Origin: Aerococcus viridans
Lineage (GTDB): Bacteria > Bacillota > Bacilli > Lactobacillales > Aerococcaceae
Assembly (NCBI RefSeq): GCF_002083135.2
Contig: NZ_NBTM02000001.1
Location: 930,001 to 994,000 of the forward strand
Length of the DNA: 64,000 nucleotides
Reading direction: 5' to 3'
Shown here piece after piece: positions 63,230 through 64,000 of this stretch. Every line of letters starts with the position of its first letter. Position 1 is the first letter of the stretch. Under the pieces are notes generated by a model. It was given only the letters and a program-made list of their open reading frames with translations. It did not search any database and had not been told where the DNA came from. A program made the translations under genes and the position numbers.

Positions 63230-63247
63230 TCACAATAAGTCGTATGA

Positions 63248-63281
63248 AGCGGACTGTCATGTTGATACAGTCCGCTTTTTT
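63248..63281 (+). terminator. Probable original terminator of clpC, displaced by the IS
   Basis: A perfect 10-base-pair stem, AGCGGACTGT/ACAGTCCGCT, is followed by six T. Removing the element would place it about 20 bases after the clpC stop codon. Confidence 0.8.
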
Positions 63282-63404
63282 CATTTACTTTGGCATATCT
63301 CTTAATTGTGGTGAATTAGGGGCAGCCACCAAAAAGGTATGATATTTAGCCTAAATCACTGCCTTGACTAGTAGACATATTATTTTCTCTGGTATATTAG
63401 ATAT

Positions 63405-63412
63405 GCTATAAT
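63405..63412 (+). promoter_or_regulatory. Extended -10 promoter of the small membrane protein gene
   Basis: TG and TATAAT combine as TGCTATAAT, about 30 bases before the start codon. The -35 is weak. Confidence 0.55.
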
Positions 63413-63440
63413 GTATACAATAATTATGGGGAGTGATATC

Positions 63441-63719
63441 ATGGAACAATCAACTAAAAAAGGTTTAATTGCTTTAGGTGCAATTGCTGCAATCGCAGGT
63501 ATTGCCGCTGTCGCATTATATCAAGAAGATAAAAACTCAGTAGTCAGTGATTTCATCGATGATGCTGGTCGCCAATTACGCCATACAGGTCGTGACTTAG
63601 CTCGTCGTGCTAATGATGTATCATTTTTACCAAACCGCTCATTGGGTGATCGTGTAAAAGATTCAGCAGCAGATGCTTACGATTATGCTGTAGGCCAAGC
63701 AAAATCATTTACAAAATAA
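63441..63719 (+). CDS. Small N-anchored membrane protein, unknown function
   Basis: This 92-residue protein has one Ala/Gly/Ile-rich N-terminal helix (about 8-26, LIALGAIAAIAGIAAVALY), then a charged amphipathic region (FIDDAGRQLRHTGRDLARRA, VKDSAADAYDYAVG). This resembles small YtxH-type or stress-associated envelope proteins, but I cannot assign a family. GGGGAGTG lies before ATG 63441. It is followed by a terminator, so it is monocistronic. Confidence 0.75.
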   Translation: MEQSTKKGLIALGAIAAIAGIAAVALYQEDKNSVVSDFIDDAGRQLRHTGRDLARRANDVSFLPNRSLGDRVKDSAADAYDYAVGQAKSFTK

Positions 63720-63730
63720 ATCGAAAATAA

Positions 63731-63774
63731 ATGCCTCCAATTGCTATGCTTAATAGTGGTTGGGGGTATTTTTT
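63731..63774 (+). terminator. Intrinsic terminator
   Basis: ATGCCTCCAA (63731-63740) pairs, with wobbles, with TTGGGGGTAT (63760-63769), followed by T residues. Confidence 0.75.
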
Positions 63775-63850
63775 ATTTTATCCAGAATGACATTAGCAGT
63801 TGAAACTGGTACACTTATGAATATGAGATTTTAAAAAGAAGGGTGAAATA

Positions 63851-64000
63851 ATGATGAGAATTGGTTACCAAGGCATACCGGGGGCTTATAGCGAGGCAGC
63901 AACGATTGCTTTTGTGCGCGAACAGTTGCATGTTGAGATTGATGATGAACGTTTGGAAATTATTTCCTATGATGACTTCCAACCTATGGTAGATGACTTA
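63851..64000 (+). CDS. pheA: Prephenate dehydratase, N-terminal part (runs off the window)
   Basis: The first 50 residues begin MMRIGYQGIPGAYSEAATIAF, the conserved opening of prephenate dehydratase, which converts prephenate to phenylpyruvate in phenylalanine synthesis. AGAAGGGTG stands upstream of ATG 63851. The rest lies beyond the window, so the regulatory ACT domain and gene neighbours cannot be judged. Confidence 0.85.
   Translation, partial: MMRIGYQGIPGAYSEAATIAFVREQLHVEIDDERLEIISYDDFQPMVDDL

Overview
The window is AT-rich DNA from a low-GC Gram-positive bacterium of the Lactobacillales. An Aerococcaceae- or Carnobacteriaceae-like host would fit, but that placement is inference. Supporting signs are CcpA-type cre boxes at many sugar promoters, PTS permeases, a LacI-type MalR maltodextrin regulon, ctsR-clpC without mcsAB, the tsaB-rimI-tsaD cluster and an ISL3-family insertion sequence. 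No prophage, plasmid functions or CRISPR array were seen.

Layout. (1) 0.25-5.8 kb: a lone ABC ATPase on the minus strand, then a branched-chain amino acid operon, ilvBN-ilvC-ilvA, preceded by a leader peptide and attenuator. (2) 5.8-10.4 kb: a candidate cre-linked small RNA, a LicT-type antiterminator leader driving only a truncated beta-glucoside EIIB, a DUF896 gene, an mhqE/mhqD-like quinone-detoxification pair and a GPH-family sugar transporter. (3) 10.4-20.3 kb: a structured leader, then tsaB-rimI-GNAT-tsaD; a possible Rex-linked small RNA; a TspO-like membrane gene beside the wreck of a carotenoid desaturase; uvsE; an esterase; gldA; dus. (4) 20.5-26.1 kb: the maltose/alpha-glucoside PTS set glvC-glvA-glvR, plus an unknown membrane gene and a phosphodiesterase/nuclease-fold enzyme. 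(5) 26.3-48.9 kb: a large maltodextrin island. It holds a maltose-type PTS EIICBA, a GH13 neopullulanase/maltogenic amylase, the ABC importer malE-malF-malG-malA-malK, a four-gene operon (two Gfo/Idh/MocA dehydrogenases, a ThuA-like protein and a TIM-barrel isomerase/epimerase), two paralogous secreted proteins (one frameshifted), malR, malQ and malP, and two dead sugar genes. (6) 48.9-58.3 kb: iadA with a YfcC-like transporter, four tRNA genes (Gly, Leu, Arg, Pro), a DedA/TVP38 protein with a GT4 glycosyltransferase, a HAD phosphatase, and a CitMHS citrate transporter with an NAD-type isocitrate dehydrogenase. (7) 58.5-64 kb: ctsR-clpC, a complete ISL3-family element inserted at the clpC stop codon, a small membrane protein, and the start of pheA.

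How it works together. Maltose can enter through PTS permeases (GlvC, MalT) or the ABC importer. Maltodextrins are cut by the GH13 enzyme, rearranged by MalQ and phosphorolysed by MalP. A shared operator-like motif, CGGTTGCA overlapping the -35 box, links malT, malE, malQ and the Gfo/Idh/ThuA operon, so that operon looks like part of the MalR regulon. It may be a C3-oxidation (3-keto-glycoside) side route and is the best candidate here for an undescribed pathway. Several genes are decaying: bglP, crtN, a cellobiose EIIB, a ROK kinase and a lipoprotein gene. This suggests recent loss of some sugar and pigment functions.
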